Origin: DRQF01 sp964559135
GTDB taxonomy: Bacteria > Planctomycetota > GCA-002687715 > DRQF01
Direction of reading: 5' to 3'
DNA: 28,499 nt
Assembly: GCA_964559135.1 (NCBI GenBank)
Contig: CAZLGG010000049.1
Coordinates: 1-28,499 of the forward strand
Part shown: one piece after another, positions 1 to 7,640 of the stretch
Position numbering within the stretch: position 1 is the first letter of the stretch
How the letters are laid out: the number at the start of each line of letters is the position of its first letter
Position numbers and translations under genes: made by a program
Notes under the pieces: model-generated
The model's input: the letters and a program-made list of their open reading frames with translations, nothing else
Told to the model about the DNA's origin: nothing
Databases searched by the model: none

Positions 1-1732
1 GGGGGCGTTGTTGCCGCGCGGGGTCGCGGTAGTCGTCCAGGCGGCCGGCGCACATGCGTCGGTCCGCCTCATAGCTGAGGTGCGCGGCGATCACGTCCGG
101 GACGACGTTCCACGCGGAAAACAGCAGTGTCTTGGTGGCCCCCTCGAGTCCGGCGAAGGGGGCGCGCGGGGGCCAGTACGGCACGGTCGGGGGCATCCAA
201 AGAAGTTTCCACAGGCCTCCGTCCAACACGCGCGCTTCGAGATCTCTGAGCTTGGCGTGGGCCGCGGGCAGGGAATTCCACTGGCGGAGTGTGGTGACGG
301 AGAGAAACGAGCGGGCGTGGCGGGCGAGGACCTGGGTGATTTTTGTCGGTTCGAACGCGATGGATTCGTCGAGCCTTTCATTCACCCGGTAGCCGTGCAT
401 GAAGTGGAGGAGATAGGGAGCGGACTTCCAAAACGGCATGGGATCGCGATCGCCCACGGCGCGGAAAAGAGCGTCGGCGGCCAGGTATTGGTGAACGTCG
501 ACGGGGAGGACCGCGGCCTCGCGGCGATGTTCGTGAAGCATGGCGTTGCGGTCCTCGCTGGCGTCCACCCGCTCGGTTCGGGCCATCACCTTGCGGAGCA
601 TGACTTCGACGGCGCTCTTGGCGGCAAGGACATCGCTCGGATCCCCGCGGGTGGCGCGGCGGAGGGAATGACCGAAGTCGACGAGGCGCCGTTGGAGTTC
701 GTCCACCCGAGATTCATCTTCGTCCATGAGGAAACGGGTTGTCGCCAGGAAGTCCTCGTAGTGGTCTTCCGTGTCGATCTCGACGTCGCTGGTGTAGAGC
801 TTGTAGGGGGTGGCCGAAAGCAGAAGCGTGCGCACGGGATGGCCTTCGGGAGTGATGGCGCGAAAAAGGGTTTGCGCCAGCTCCGCCGCGGGGTCGGGAG
901 CCGCTCCCGGCACGGCGAGGAGGTGTTTGAACCTTTGAAACTCATCCAAGATGACGAGGTCGGGTTCGAGAGCCTCCACGCAGATCGAGGCCAGCAGCTT
1001 GCGAAGCTCCCCGATGAAGCGGTTTCTCGCCGTTTTCGCTTCCCTCGGCCAGGTCGAGCGGTGGGAGTGAAACCATGTGTTGCGGAGGTCCTCGAACTGT
1101 CGGCGCAGGTCGCGGCTCTTGCGAAAAGCCGCGACGAAACGGCGGCGGATGGAGGGCTCTATGTTCGGTTCATTCTTTGCGAGCTTGCGGCGCCAGGACT
1201 TCGTCCGGGTGACGTTGCCCTGGAGGATGTTCATGAGGGCGGTCGTGGCGTCGAGGACGGGCGCGAGGAGATGAAAGAGAATCTCGCGTTCCGCAGACTT
1301 GCCCGTGGCAAAGCCCATCCCGAACGATGTCCCGGGCGTGAAGCTCACGAAGTTGAGCTTGCTCTGTGATAGTCCGGCGTGTTCGCCCTCTGCAGCCAAC
1401 TCCGTGGCCAGCATGGTGAGGCGGGTGGCGAGGGCGAAGGACTTCTGCTCCGCCGCACTCACCTGAAGTTTCGGAAGATTGGCGCGGGCGATGCTCTCGT
1501 TACTGCAGATATAGACGATGTCGATGCGGTCGACCGTGTCCCACAGGTACTCGATGGTTCGAGCGATGATGCCCCGGGCCACGAGTGTCTTGCCCAGCCC
1601 CACCTCGTCGGCGACGAGAAACCGGGCCGTGCTGTCGGGAGCGAGGAAGAGGCGTTCGAAGGCATGGTCGACCGTGCGGCGTTGGAACGATTCGAGGGGG
1701 GCCAGGATCTTCGCGACGTCGGGACGTCTCAT
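1..1732 (-). CDS. SF2/SNF2-like DEAD/DEAH helicase, C-terminus cut off by window edge
   Basis: 577 codons are present, starting at an ATG at 1732 and open to the window edge, so the C-terminus is missing. Seen: a Walker A motif ADEVGLGKT (residues 41-49), a Walker B/DEAH-type box ILDEFQ (261-266) and motif III SATP (306-309). A segment LLFSAWNVVPD near the end fits motif IV of the second RecA domain. The long insert between motif I and the DEFQ box (about 210 residues) is typical of helicases found with nucleases in defence clusters. The ATG overlaps the stop of the upstream PLD gene as ATGA, so translation is coupled. It probably translocates on or remodels nucleic acid for the PLD nuclease next door; that role is inference. 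The superfamily assignment is firm, the exact family is not. Confidence 0.85.
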   Translation of the reverse strand, partial: MRRPDVAKILAPLESFQRRTVDHAFERLFLAPDSTARFLVADEVGLGKTLVARGIIARTIEYLWDTVDRIDIVYICSNESIARANLPKLQVSAAEQKSFALATRLTMLATELAAEGEHAGLSQSKLNFVSFTPGTSFGMGFATGKSAEREILFHLLAPVLDATTALMNILQGNVTRTKSWRRKLAKNEPNIEPSIRRRFVAAFRKSRDLRRQFEDLRNTWFHSHRSTWPREAKTARNRFIGELRKLLASICVEALEPDLVILDEFQRFKHLLAVPGAAPDPAAELAQTLFRAITPEGHPVRTLLLSATPYKLYTSDVEIDTEDHYEDFLATTRFLMDEDESRVDELQRRLVDFGHSLRRATRGDPSDVLAAKSAVEVMLRKVMARTERVDASEDRNAMLHEHRREAAVLPVDVHQYLAADALFRAVGDRDPMPFWKSAPYLLHFMHGYRVNERLDESIAFEPTKITQVLARHARSFLSVTTLRQWNSLPAAHAKLRDLEARVLDGGLWKLLWMPPTVPYWPPRAPFAGLEGATKTLLFSAWNVVPDVIAAHLSYEADRRMCAGRLDDYRDPARQQRP

Positions 1733-3531
1733 GACTTCGCCTCCTCGATGGCTTTCCTCACCGCGTCCCAGAGACGAAGAAGATCCTTGGGAACGATATC
1801 GCGGCCTCCCTCGCCGGCCATGAGGTCGCGGATGAGCCGCCCCACGGGTTCCAGACGTTCGGGATCGCGGGAAGCCGTTCGGACGAGATCCTCGAGGAGG
1901 GTGTCCGCGTCGAGGAAGGGCGACCAGGTTTGTCCCGCGCCTTCGCCGTGACCGGCCTCGAGGTCTTGGCCCCAGGCCTCCTCCAGGCCCCCGAGCAGGG
2001 CGCGGAGGAATCGCAGGAAGTGCTCCTTCGTGTCGATGAGCCCCAGCAGGACGCTCGAGATTCGCCCCTCGGGGAGCCCTTCCGCCGGCAGTTTGAGCGT
2101 GAACGTGAGGTCGTCGACCCCATGCACGTCGATGGAGAGTCGAACCCCCAGGAAGGCCACGAGACGGGAAAGAGGGAGCGTCCATTCCGGCGCGTCGGTC
2201 AAGTCGACGGCCTGCTCCTTGGGGAGCGAGAGGGGGTGGACTCGGGCGCGCACGTCGCCCAGGTCGGGGAGATCCCCTTCAAGTCTGAGTCGCCACGTCC
2301 CATCGTCCGTGGTCGGGCGACAGACCAGCCGCAGGGCAGCGCCGGCGAGGACGGATCGAGCCTCTTCCATGCGCCGGGTCGCGGCCGCGATCTCTTCATC
2401 TTTTTCCTTGGACGGGCTGCGCTGATAGGGCTCGCACAGATCGAGAAATCCGCTCTCACGGAAGGCTTCGATGCCTCGCGCGTTGCGTCCGCGTCGAGGA
2501 CCGGTTGCGCTGCAAACGACCTCGACGTTCTTTCCGTGGAAAGCGGCGGGCGTGATGTTGGCCGAGCCCACGTACCAGTCGACGGATCGGCGGCCCTCGA
2601 CGGCGAGGATCTTGGCGTGAAGCCCCGAAGGGCGCATGGGTGCGTCGTCCTCGGGTTCCCCTTCGGCAAGATCCGTGAGAACGAAGACCTCATCCCAGCG
2701 CGCGAGGGCGGCGGGGGGGACGTCATCCAGAGCGGTTTGGCGACTGATGAGGATCTTGTGCCCCGAGCCGGCGCGAGCCAGTTCGTCGAGGGCGGGGCCG
2801 CCGAGAAAGGGGGAGATGGCCAGGATTTCTCGCGCCTGTTCGGGGGGAAACGCAGGGCGCGCCTCGGCGAGGTCGGGCAGGCCCAGGACATGAAAGGCGA
2901 GGAAGCCCTCGAAACCTTCCGGTGCCGGGAAGCGGGTCCGGGCGACGTCGCGGGCCAAGGATTCGACGGGGGTCCGATCGGTGAGCGCGTGGCCTTCGCG
3001 GGGCAGCCGGGGAAGGGCGCGAAGGAAGGCGGCGAGGGAGCGGCCCATGGGGTCGGTTTTCTTCGGGGCCGGACGGGCCTCGCTGACCATGGCGACGTCC
3101 CAACTGCGATCGTAGGTGAGATTGCGGCTGAGCACGGCGACCCGAATCAAAGGGGCTTTATGGGCCTCGGACTCGAAACGGGCCACCCACACCTTCGGGT
3201 GGAAGGCGCCTCCGCGGGGAGCGCGGACGGGGTGGACGGAGGGTTCGAGCAATCCGTACAGGGTGCGTTCGCGGTGGGGAACGGCGATGGCGCCTTCGTC
3301 GACGAAAACGTGAATCCGTCGACCCGCCTGGCGAAGCGCCTCCGTCATGAGCAGGGGCTCCGCGAGGAGACGCTCGATCGTGCCCTCGGAATGAGCGAGC
3401 ATGGCGAGGGGGAGGGCCAGGAGGGCTTCCAGGTCGAGGGAGTAGGTCGTGATGACCGCCGTGTCGAGAGTGTACCCGGCGGGGGCACGGAGGAAGTCGA
3501 TGGCCACGGAACGGGAATCCGGGGAGAGCAT
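1729..3531 (-). CDS. Phospholipase D-like (HKD) putative nuclease
   Basis: A 600-residue protein with two PLD half-sites. The first is H111-P-K113 followed by a downstream SRNLT (residues 135-139), and the second is H305-A-K307 followed by GSANIT (322-327). Duplicated HxK plus a following S/G-x-N segment is the signature of PLD-fold enzymes, which include lipases and bacterial DNA nucleases. With no signal peptide and a helicase partner, nuclease activity is the more likely role (inference). The ATG at 3531 was chosen because it overlaps the stop of the upstream DUF6361-like gene as TGATG; an open frame continues upstream to 3870 but only as the shadow of that gene. The C-terminal third (about 400-600) has no motif I recognise and may hold the partner-binding part. 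The 3' end overlaps the helicase start as ATGA. Confidence 0.85.
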   Translation of the reverse strand: MLSPDSRSVAIDFLRAPAGYTLDTAVITTYSLDLEALLALPLAMLAHSEGTIERLLAEPLLMTEALRQAGRRIHVFVDEGAIAVPHRERTLYGLLEPSVHPVRAPRGGAFHPKVWVARFESEAHKAPLIRVAVLSRNLTYDRSWDVAMVSEARPAPKKTDPMGRSLAAFLRALPRLPREGHALTDRTPVESLARDVARTRFPAPEGFEGFLAFHVLGLPDLAEARPAFPPEQAREILAISPFLGGPALDELARAGSGHKILISRQTALDDVPPAALARWDEVFVLTDLAEGEPEDDAPMRPSGLHAKILAVEGRRSVDWYVGSANITPAAFHGKNVEVVCSATGPRRGRNARGIEAFRESGFLDLCEPYQRSPSKEKDEEIAAATRRMEEARSVLAGAALRLVCRPTTDDGTWRLRLEGDLPDLGDVRARVHPLSLPKEQAVDLTDAPEWTLPLSRLVAFLGVRLSIDVHGVDDLTFTLKLPAEGLPEGRISSVLLGLIDTKEHFLRFLRALLGGLEEAWGQDLEAGHGEGAGQTWSPFLDADTLLEDLVRTASRDPERLEPVGRLIRDLMAGEGGRDIVPKDLLRLWDAVRKAIEEAKS

Positions 3532-4733
3532 CAGGCGTCGAGACCCCGTTGCAGATCGCTGAGAAGCACCCGCACGCGATGCCAGCGGAAGTCCATGCGC
3601 CCCACGCCCGACGCGCCCTTCCAGGAACTCAGGCGCTCCGGGTTGCGAAGGCGTGCGCGGGGGCCTTTGAGCCCGGCTTCCCGCGCCTCGATCAGGCGGC
3701 GAAGGTTCGGGGCGTCCGCCGCGCGTCGCGGATGAGCTTCGGCGAGCAGTCGGGTCCAGGTCTCGACGAAGCGTCGTTGTCGCGTCGGCGAGCGCGCCCC
3801 GGATCGCGCCACGACGCTCCAGAGTTCCGCGGGTTGAAAGGGGGCCTCCTGGGCCTCGCGCGCCCCCCAATCCTCGAGCAGCTCGCGATACTCCGCGACG
3901 CGTTCTTCGTTCCGGCCGAAGTGTTCGTAGGTCCGCTCGGCGAGCAAGAGGTTGTAGAGAAGGGGCGCGCCCTCGACGTGGAGCGAGAAGCGTCGAGCGA
4001 ATTCCACCTGACGGCGGAGCTCGGGGGGCGCGGTCGCGATGGAAGGGTCATCCCAAAACGATCTCGCGAAGTCGCTTTTGCCCGCATCCGCGAGATACGC
4101 GAGGAGGGTCCCATGGCAGCTTTCGAGGATCCGACCGAGCAGAAAGTCGGCGTCGCCCCTTCGCAGGAGGAAGGAGGCCTCCCACGGGAATCCTTGGGGG
4201 GGGCTTGGAATCCTGGGGTTCCAGTTGGGCTGCCTCGTCCAGACGACGCCGGGGTCGTCGGCGCGTCCCGCTCCGCCCCGTCCGTCTCTCAAGCGATCGA
4301 AGTGGACGTGATACCAGCCCTGACTTTTCGGATGCAGGAAGATGCCCCAGCGCACGAGACCGGCCCAGTAGACGGAACTGGGAAGTCGCGACAGCGAGGC
4401 GCGGGCTCGGATTCCGATGATGCCTTCGAGGTCTTCCCCTTCGGTGAGAGGTTTGATGAGGGCGATCTCCCGCTTGCGGGCCTTGGCGACGATCTCGCCC
4501 GCGGAGACGCCCTTCTCTTCGAGGCGAAGATAGATCCAGGGGATGAAGAGCATGTAGGCCAACCGTGTCTGGATGGTGGACGTCCCCGGAAAGAGCCCGT
4601 CGGCCACGGCGTCCCGGAGCGAGCCCAGGCCGAGTTCGTCGACCGTTCCCTGTTCCGAGAACAGGTCCAGGACCCGCCGCATGGCGTCCCTGTCTCCCGT
4701 CGTCAAATCGAGCCACGTCAATGAGGGATTCAT
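3531..4733 (-). CDS. DUF6361-like protein, first gene of the helicase/PLD cassette
   Basis: A 400-residue soluble protein. The N-terminal block with DELGLGSLRDA (residues 32-42) and LFPGTSTIQTR (47-57), then a LFIPWIY stretch (62-68), matches what I recall of family DUF6361, whose members often sit beside PLD-like and helicase genes. No catalytic motif is visible and the biochemical role is unknown; it could be a sensor, a scaffold or a specificity factor. The ATG at 4733 has a GGAG at a workable distance and is preceded by a TTGACA promoter. It is the promoter-proximal gene and overlaps the PLD start by one base. The family name is from memory and was not searched; the coding call itself is secure because the protein is colinear with a coupled operon. 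Confidence 0.8.
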   Translation of the reverse strand: MNPSLTWLDLTTGDRDAMRRVLDLFSEQGTVDELGLGSLRDAVADGLFPGTSTIQTRLAYMLFIPWIYLRLEEKGVSAGEIVAKARKREIALIKPLTEGEDLEGIIGIRARASLSRLPSSVYWAGLVRWGIFLHPKSQGWYHVHFDRLRDGRGGAGRADDPGVVWTRQPNWNPRIPSPPQGFPWEASFLLRRGDADFLLGRILESCHGTLLAYLADAGKSDFARSFWDDPSIATAPPELRRQVEFARRFSLHVEGAPLLYNLLLAERTYEHFGRNEERVAEYRELLEDWGAREAQEAPFQPAELWSVVARSGARSPTRQRRFVETWTRLLAEAHPRRAADAPNLRRLIEAREAGLKGPRARLRNPERLSSWKGASGVGRMDFRWHRVRVLLSDLQRGLDA

Positions 4734-4791
4734 CGGGTCTCCGCGTGTCGGAAGGAAGACCTAGGGCCGCCCGTATTCCTCCACCACGGGA

Positions 4792-4819
4792 ATCACAACA
4801 TTGATGTGGGTTTTGTCAA
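4792..4819 (-). promoter_or_regulatory. Sigma70-type promoter for the DUF6361/PLD/helicase operon
   Basis: On the minus strand there is a perfect -35 TTGACA (4819-4814), a 16-base spacer, and TGTGAT (4797-4792), which matches 4 of 6 bases of TATAAT. The start of transcription would fall near 4785, giving a leader of about 50 bases before the ATG at 4733. It lies only 15 bases from the assembly gap, so any upstream operator is not visible. Confidence 0.5.
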
Positions 4820-4834
4820 GAGCCCGACGCCACA

Positions 4835-4934
4835 NNNNNNNNNNNNNNNNNNNNNNNNNNNNNNNNNNNNNNNNNNNNNNNNNNNNNNNNNNNNNNNNNN
4901 NNNNNNNNNNNNNNNNNNNNNNNNNNNNNNNNNN
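4835..4934. other. Assembly gap, 100 N
   Basis: Exactly 100 N bases, the usual placeholder for a scaffold join of unknown length. Genes on the two sides may be neighbours, or several kilobases may be missing. Region 4734-4834 on the left side holds only the promoter above. Confidence 0.98.
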
Positions 4935-4940
4935 GACTGC

Positions 4941-5627
4941 TCATCCATCGCGGTTGGGACGCGTGTTCCTCACGGTCTTCGCCGCGCGACCGTGACCGAT
5001 GTCACGATGGACGGGGTCTTGAAGGGCGTCGACCAACTCCTCGGGGGGGAGTGGTTTGCGGGCCTTGGCGGCCTTGGCGGCGAGGGGGCTGCGTTCGATG
5101 GCCGTTCGCCCGCGTCCCGCCCCGACCAGGTCTAACAACTCGTCCCACCGTCCCATGGACAGAAGATCGATGGGGGCGACGCCACTCCGTTCCGTCAAGA
5201 GTAGGGTTCGGTTTTCGCGCGCGTTGCCGCGATCCATGCGTCTGATCACGGCGAGCATCCGGAAGAGCCGCTCCTCATTGGTGGTGTTCATCGCCTTCCC
5301 ACTTGCCCAGAAGTGGAGGGTACGACGGGAGACGCCAAAGACCTTCGCGAGACGCTCCCACGTCAAGCCGGACAGACGACGAAGCTCCGCGATCGCGGCT
5401 TGAGTGCCGTTGCGCTGTTCCGATACGGGGGTCAAGCACGAGACATATCCGCAGGTGGTCGCCGCGTCCGCCAACAACTCCGTTTGGTCCGTAACCCCGG
5501 GTCGTGAAGCCGTCCCAAGTGGAGTGAACAAGGTGAAGATGATCACCGCACTTCGCGATGGCCAGGGCCGCATGGTGCCTCCCGCCGAGGTGGAAGTCGT
5601 CGCTCTGTCTTCGAGTCTTGGAGTCAT
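4941..5627 (-). CDS. Helix-turn-helix (Xre-like) protein coupled to the TIGR04255-like gene
   Basis: 228 residues with the start ATG at 5627 overlapping the stop of the TIGR04255-like gene as ATGA; longer in-frame starts lie inside that gene and were not used. The region around residues 78-125 (LTWERLAKVFGVS then RRTLHFWASGKA) is a helix-turn-helix of the Xre/Cro kind. It is followed by a stretch with APIDLLSMGRWDELL (151-165), which is reminiscent of the PLDLL-type C-terminal block of Xre/MbcA/ParS antitoxins, though the match is loose. The first 70 residues look low in structure. It probably binds DNA and may regulate its own operon. The stop lies six bases from the assembly gap. Function in defence or toxin control is inference. 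Confidence 0.75.
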   Translation of the reverse strand: MTPRLEDRATTSTSAGGTMRPWPSRSAVIIFTLFTPLGTASRPGVTDQTELLADAATTCGYVSCLTPVSEQRNGTQAAIAELRRLSGLTWERLAKVFGVSRRTLHFWASGKAMNTTNEERLFRMLAVIRRMDRGNARENRTLLLTERSGVAPIDLLSMGRWDELLDLVGAGRGRTAIERSPLAAKAAKARKPLPPEELVDALQDPVHRDIGHGRAAKTVRNTRPNRDG

Positions 5628-6424
5628 GGAGTTCCTCCGAACCTGCGCAAGAACTCGTCGGTCACGGCCCACCGAAACACGGCGTAGATGCGCTCGGCGA
5701 ACCGCGTGAGGTCTTCCATCAGCGTTGCCGGGGCAAACGGGCGCTGTGTTTCGGCGAACATGTCGATATCGAGAATCCAGCTCCTCTCATCGATGGGTTC
5801 GATGGCGGCGGGGTCGACCGTGGTGGCAGCTGGCAGGTGGCCCCAGCGGAGGGCCAGGGTGTCACCCGTGCCCGCGACTTCGAGAAGAGTTTCGCTGAAT
5901 TCCCGATCCGCATATTCGAAGAGTTGCGAGTCCACAATGCCCTGCATTTCTTGACGGATGAGTTTGGGAATCTCTCGCAGATCCGCCCCCGCGATTCTGT
6001 CGACATAGCGCAGGCCGATCCGTTGTACGTCCGCCGGTTTCACATGCACGTGCAAAGCGTCGAGAATCGATCCCATGCGATCAAGGAATTCGCCCCTGCT
6101 TGAGTAGCGGGTCGTTTCCAGGGCAATGAATGTCGGGGCCAGTGAGACGCGCCATTCATTCTTCATGTCGACAAAGCGCCAGGCGAGCTGGCGTTGACCG
6201 GGCGTGACGCCTTCCCGGACGACAAGAAGACTGCGGGTCTCTTCCGATCGCAGGATGGGATACGTCTCGCGGAGGCTCTCCTGAAGCGGAGCGATGAAGT
6301 CGGGGCTCTCGATGGAGAGAATAGGGGAGTATCGCACCTGAGCGATGACGCGGACGAGAGGCGCATTCGGGAGCGGGACCTCCTTCGGTGGTGGGTCCAA
6401 CAGGGGATCGTGGCGGGCTGTCAC
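5624..6424 (-). CDS. TIGR04255 family protein
   Basis: About 266 residues from a GTG start at 6424, preceded by GGAG about 11 bases upstream; the frame stays open to an ATG at 6520, which would add 32 residues with no family character. The N-terminal motif PLPNAPLVRVIAQVRYSP (residues 17-34) and the central LAPTFIALETT (95-105) and RIGLRYVDRI (135-144) are what I know from the TIGR04255 family. These proteins are of unknown function, scattered across bacteria, and frequently sit in accessory regions. It has no signal peptide or membrane segment. Its last four bases overlap the start of the helix-turn-helix gene, so the two are made together. Family call from memory, good confidence; function unknown. 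Confidence 0.8.
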   Translation of the reverse strand: MTARHDPLLDPPPKEVPLPNAPLVRVIAQVRYSPILSIESPDFIAPLQESLRETYPILRSEETRSLLVVREGVTPGQRQLAWRFVDMKNEWRVSLAPTFIALETTRYSSRGEFLDRMGSILDALHVHVKPADVQRIGLRYVDRIAGADLREIPKLIRQEMQGIVDSQLFEYADREFSETLLEVAGTGDTLALRWGHLPAATTVDPAAIEPIDERSWILDIDMFAETQRPFAPATLMEDLTRFAERIYAVFRWAVTDEFLRRFGGTP

Positions 6425-6881
6425 GAAATGGTGTTCTCCGTCTTGAGGACCTCTGAGAAGTGGCGAGGAGTCCCCGGATCGGCGAACTCCCTGCTCCGAA
6501 GTGTAACTCCTGGCACCCATTTTGTGAAGAGAAGTGTGAAGTTCAGGAGATTTCCCAGGGCATCAGGGCTGTGGACTGTCCTTAGATGATAATGTAAGTA
6601 CCTATGAAAAAGCAGATTATGACGCAGAACTGCTGCCATCGGTCGGATCGGCGCCCGTCGCGTCAGACTTCCGACGGAAGCTTTGTGCGTGGATCCACTC
6701 AAGCAGTCGGTTTCGACGACGCCTCGACTTCGCTTCCGCTCGAATTCGGTCCCACTGTCTGGGGCCGGCACCGTCGGAGCTGCACTGCCTGCCGTCCCAC
6801 TGAAGCCCCGAGGGTGTCCTGTGGCCGCACGGTCAGTGCGTCGCAGCGTCTTTCTGCAATCGTGGAGTCGACGTGTGCCTT
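6425..6881. other. Non-coding stretch of 457 bases with an AT-rich patch
   Basis: No convincing gene. The open frames here have arginine/proline/serine-rich translations typical of non-coding GC-rich DNA. An unusually AT-rich patch lies at about 6583-6625 against a GC-rich background and could hold the minus-strand promoter of the TIGR04255/HTH operon, but I could not place a good -35/-10 pair. No tRNA, terminator or clear inverted repeat was seen. Confidence 0.5.
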
Positions 6882-7571
6882 TCAGGCTCCTTTCTTCCAG
6901 TTGCGGACCTCCGATTCGAATCGATCACCCTCGTAGATGCATCGATACACGGCGCCGTCCCAGCAACGATCGTGAGGGCCGAGGGAAAGATCCTCGAGCG
7001 ACAGGGGCAGGTCTGCAAAAACGTTGCAGAAGACATCGAGCCGGGGAACTCGGAGGTCAGGACTGTAGAAATCGGGATTCTCGAACACCTCGAAGTGTGT
7101 CTTCAAGAACGCCTGCGGGTCGCGCTTCGCCAGCGCGTTGTATCGTCGGTCGAACTCGCGCTGCGCGATCATCCAGGTCGGGTTGATGCACTCCATGTTC
7201 GCGACCGCCGAGATCCGCGTGTTCTTCGACGGCTGGAGTTCGGCACCCTGCAGAAAGACCCGGCGGATGGCGTGGAAACTGGATGGGGCTCCTGATGTAT
7301 TCAGTGGTACCTCGAATCCGTCATTCCCGTACATGGCGCCGGGGATGATGAACTCCGCGGGCGGCGAGGGGTGCTGAAAATACAAGACGAGCACGACCGG
7401 GTATGTCCCCTTCGCCACCGCAACTTGCTTCGCCTTGCTGTGGATCTTTCTTCGAACCGTGAGATAGGGGTTGTAGGCGTCGACCTGGTTGGGATAGATC
7501 CGCGTTTCGATTTCAGCGACCTCGATGACGATGTCCCGCTCATGGCCATTGTCCCCCCTTGTTGGTGTCAT
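6882..7571 (-). CDS. Hypothetical protein, possible nuclease-like fold, perhaps N-terminally truncated
   Basis: 229 residues from the ATG at 7571; an in-frame stop lies just upstream, so no longer form exists. The block NPYLTVRRKI (34-43) with KAKQ (46-49), then a hydrophobic strand PVVLVLYF (58-65) and GAMYGNDGF (78-86), resembles a class of uncharacterised proteins with a restriction-endonuclease-like core. In those the catalytic acidic residues come earlier, in a segment that here would be only about 20 residues long (IVIEVAE at 14-20). So the gene may be a remnant or a short variant. No good ribosome binding site precedes the ATG. A run of six G lies at codons 5-7 and could be a slippage point. 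It is divergent from the KAP NTPase with 69 bases between. The nuclease idea is tentative. Confidence 0.6.
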   Translation of the reverse strand: MTPTRGDNGHERDIVIEVAEIETRIYPNQVDAYNPYLTVRRKIHSKAKQVAVAKGTYPVVLVLYFQHPSPPAEFIIPGAMYGNDGFEVPLNTSGAPSSFHAIRRVFLQGAELQPSKNTRISAVANMECINPTWMIAQREFDRRYNALAKRDPQAFLKTHFEVFENPDFYSPDLRVPRLDVFCNVFADLPLSLEDLSLGPHDRCWDGAVYRCIYEGDRFESEVRNWKKGA

Positions 7572-7640
7572 CGAAGATGGCGTTTCGCGCTCCTGTGGGT
7601 GGGGCGCTCAGGCAATGCGTGGAGTGGAAAACGATGGGAA

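Noticed and set aside
8..3735. Long plus-strand open frames of 453 and 601 codons opposite the helicase and PLD genes
   Set aside because: The helicase and PLD motifs are on the minus strand; these frames are the complementary shadow with no motif.
6421..6771. 116-codon minus-strand open frame in the non-coding stretch before the TIGR04255-like gene
   Set aside because: Overlaps the likely GTG start and ribosome binding site region, with no family character and non-coding style composition.
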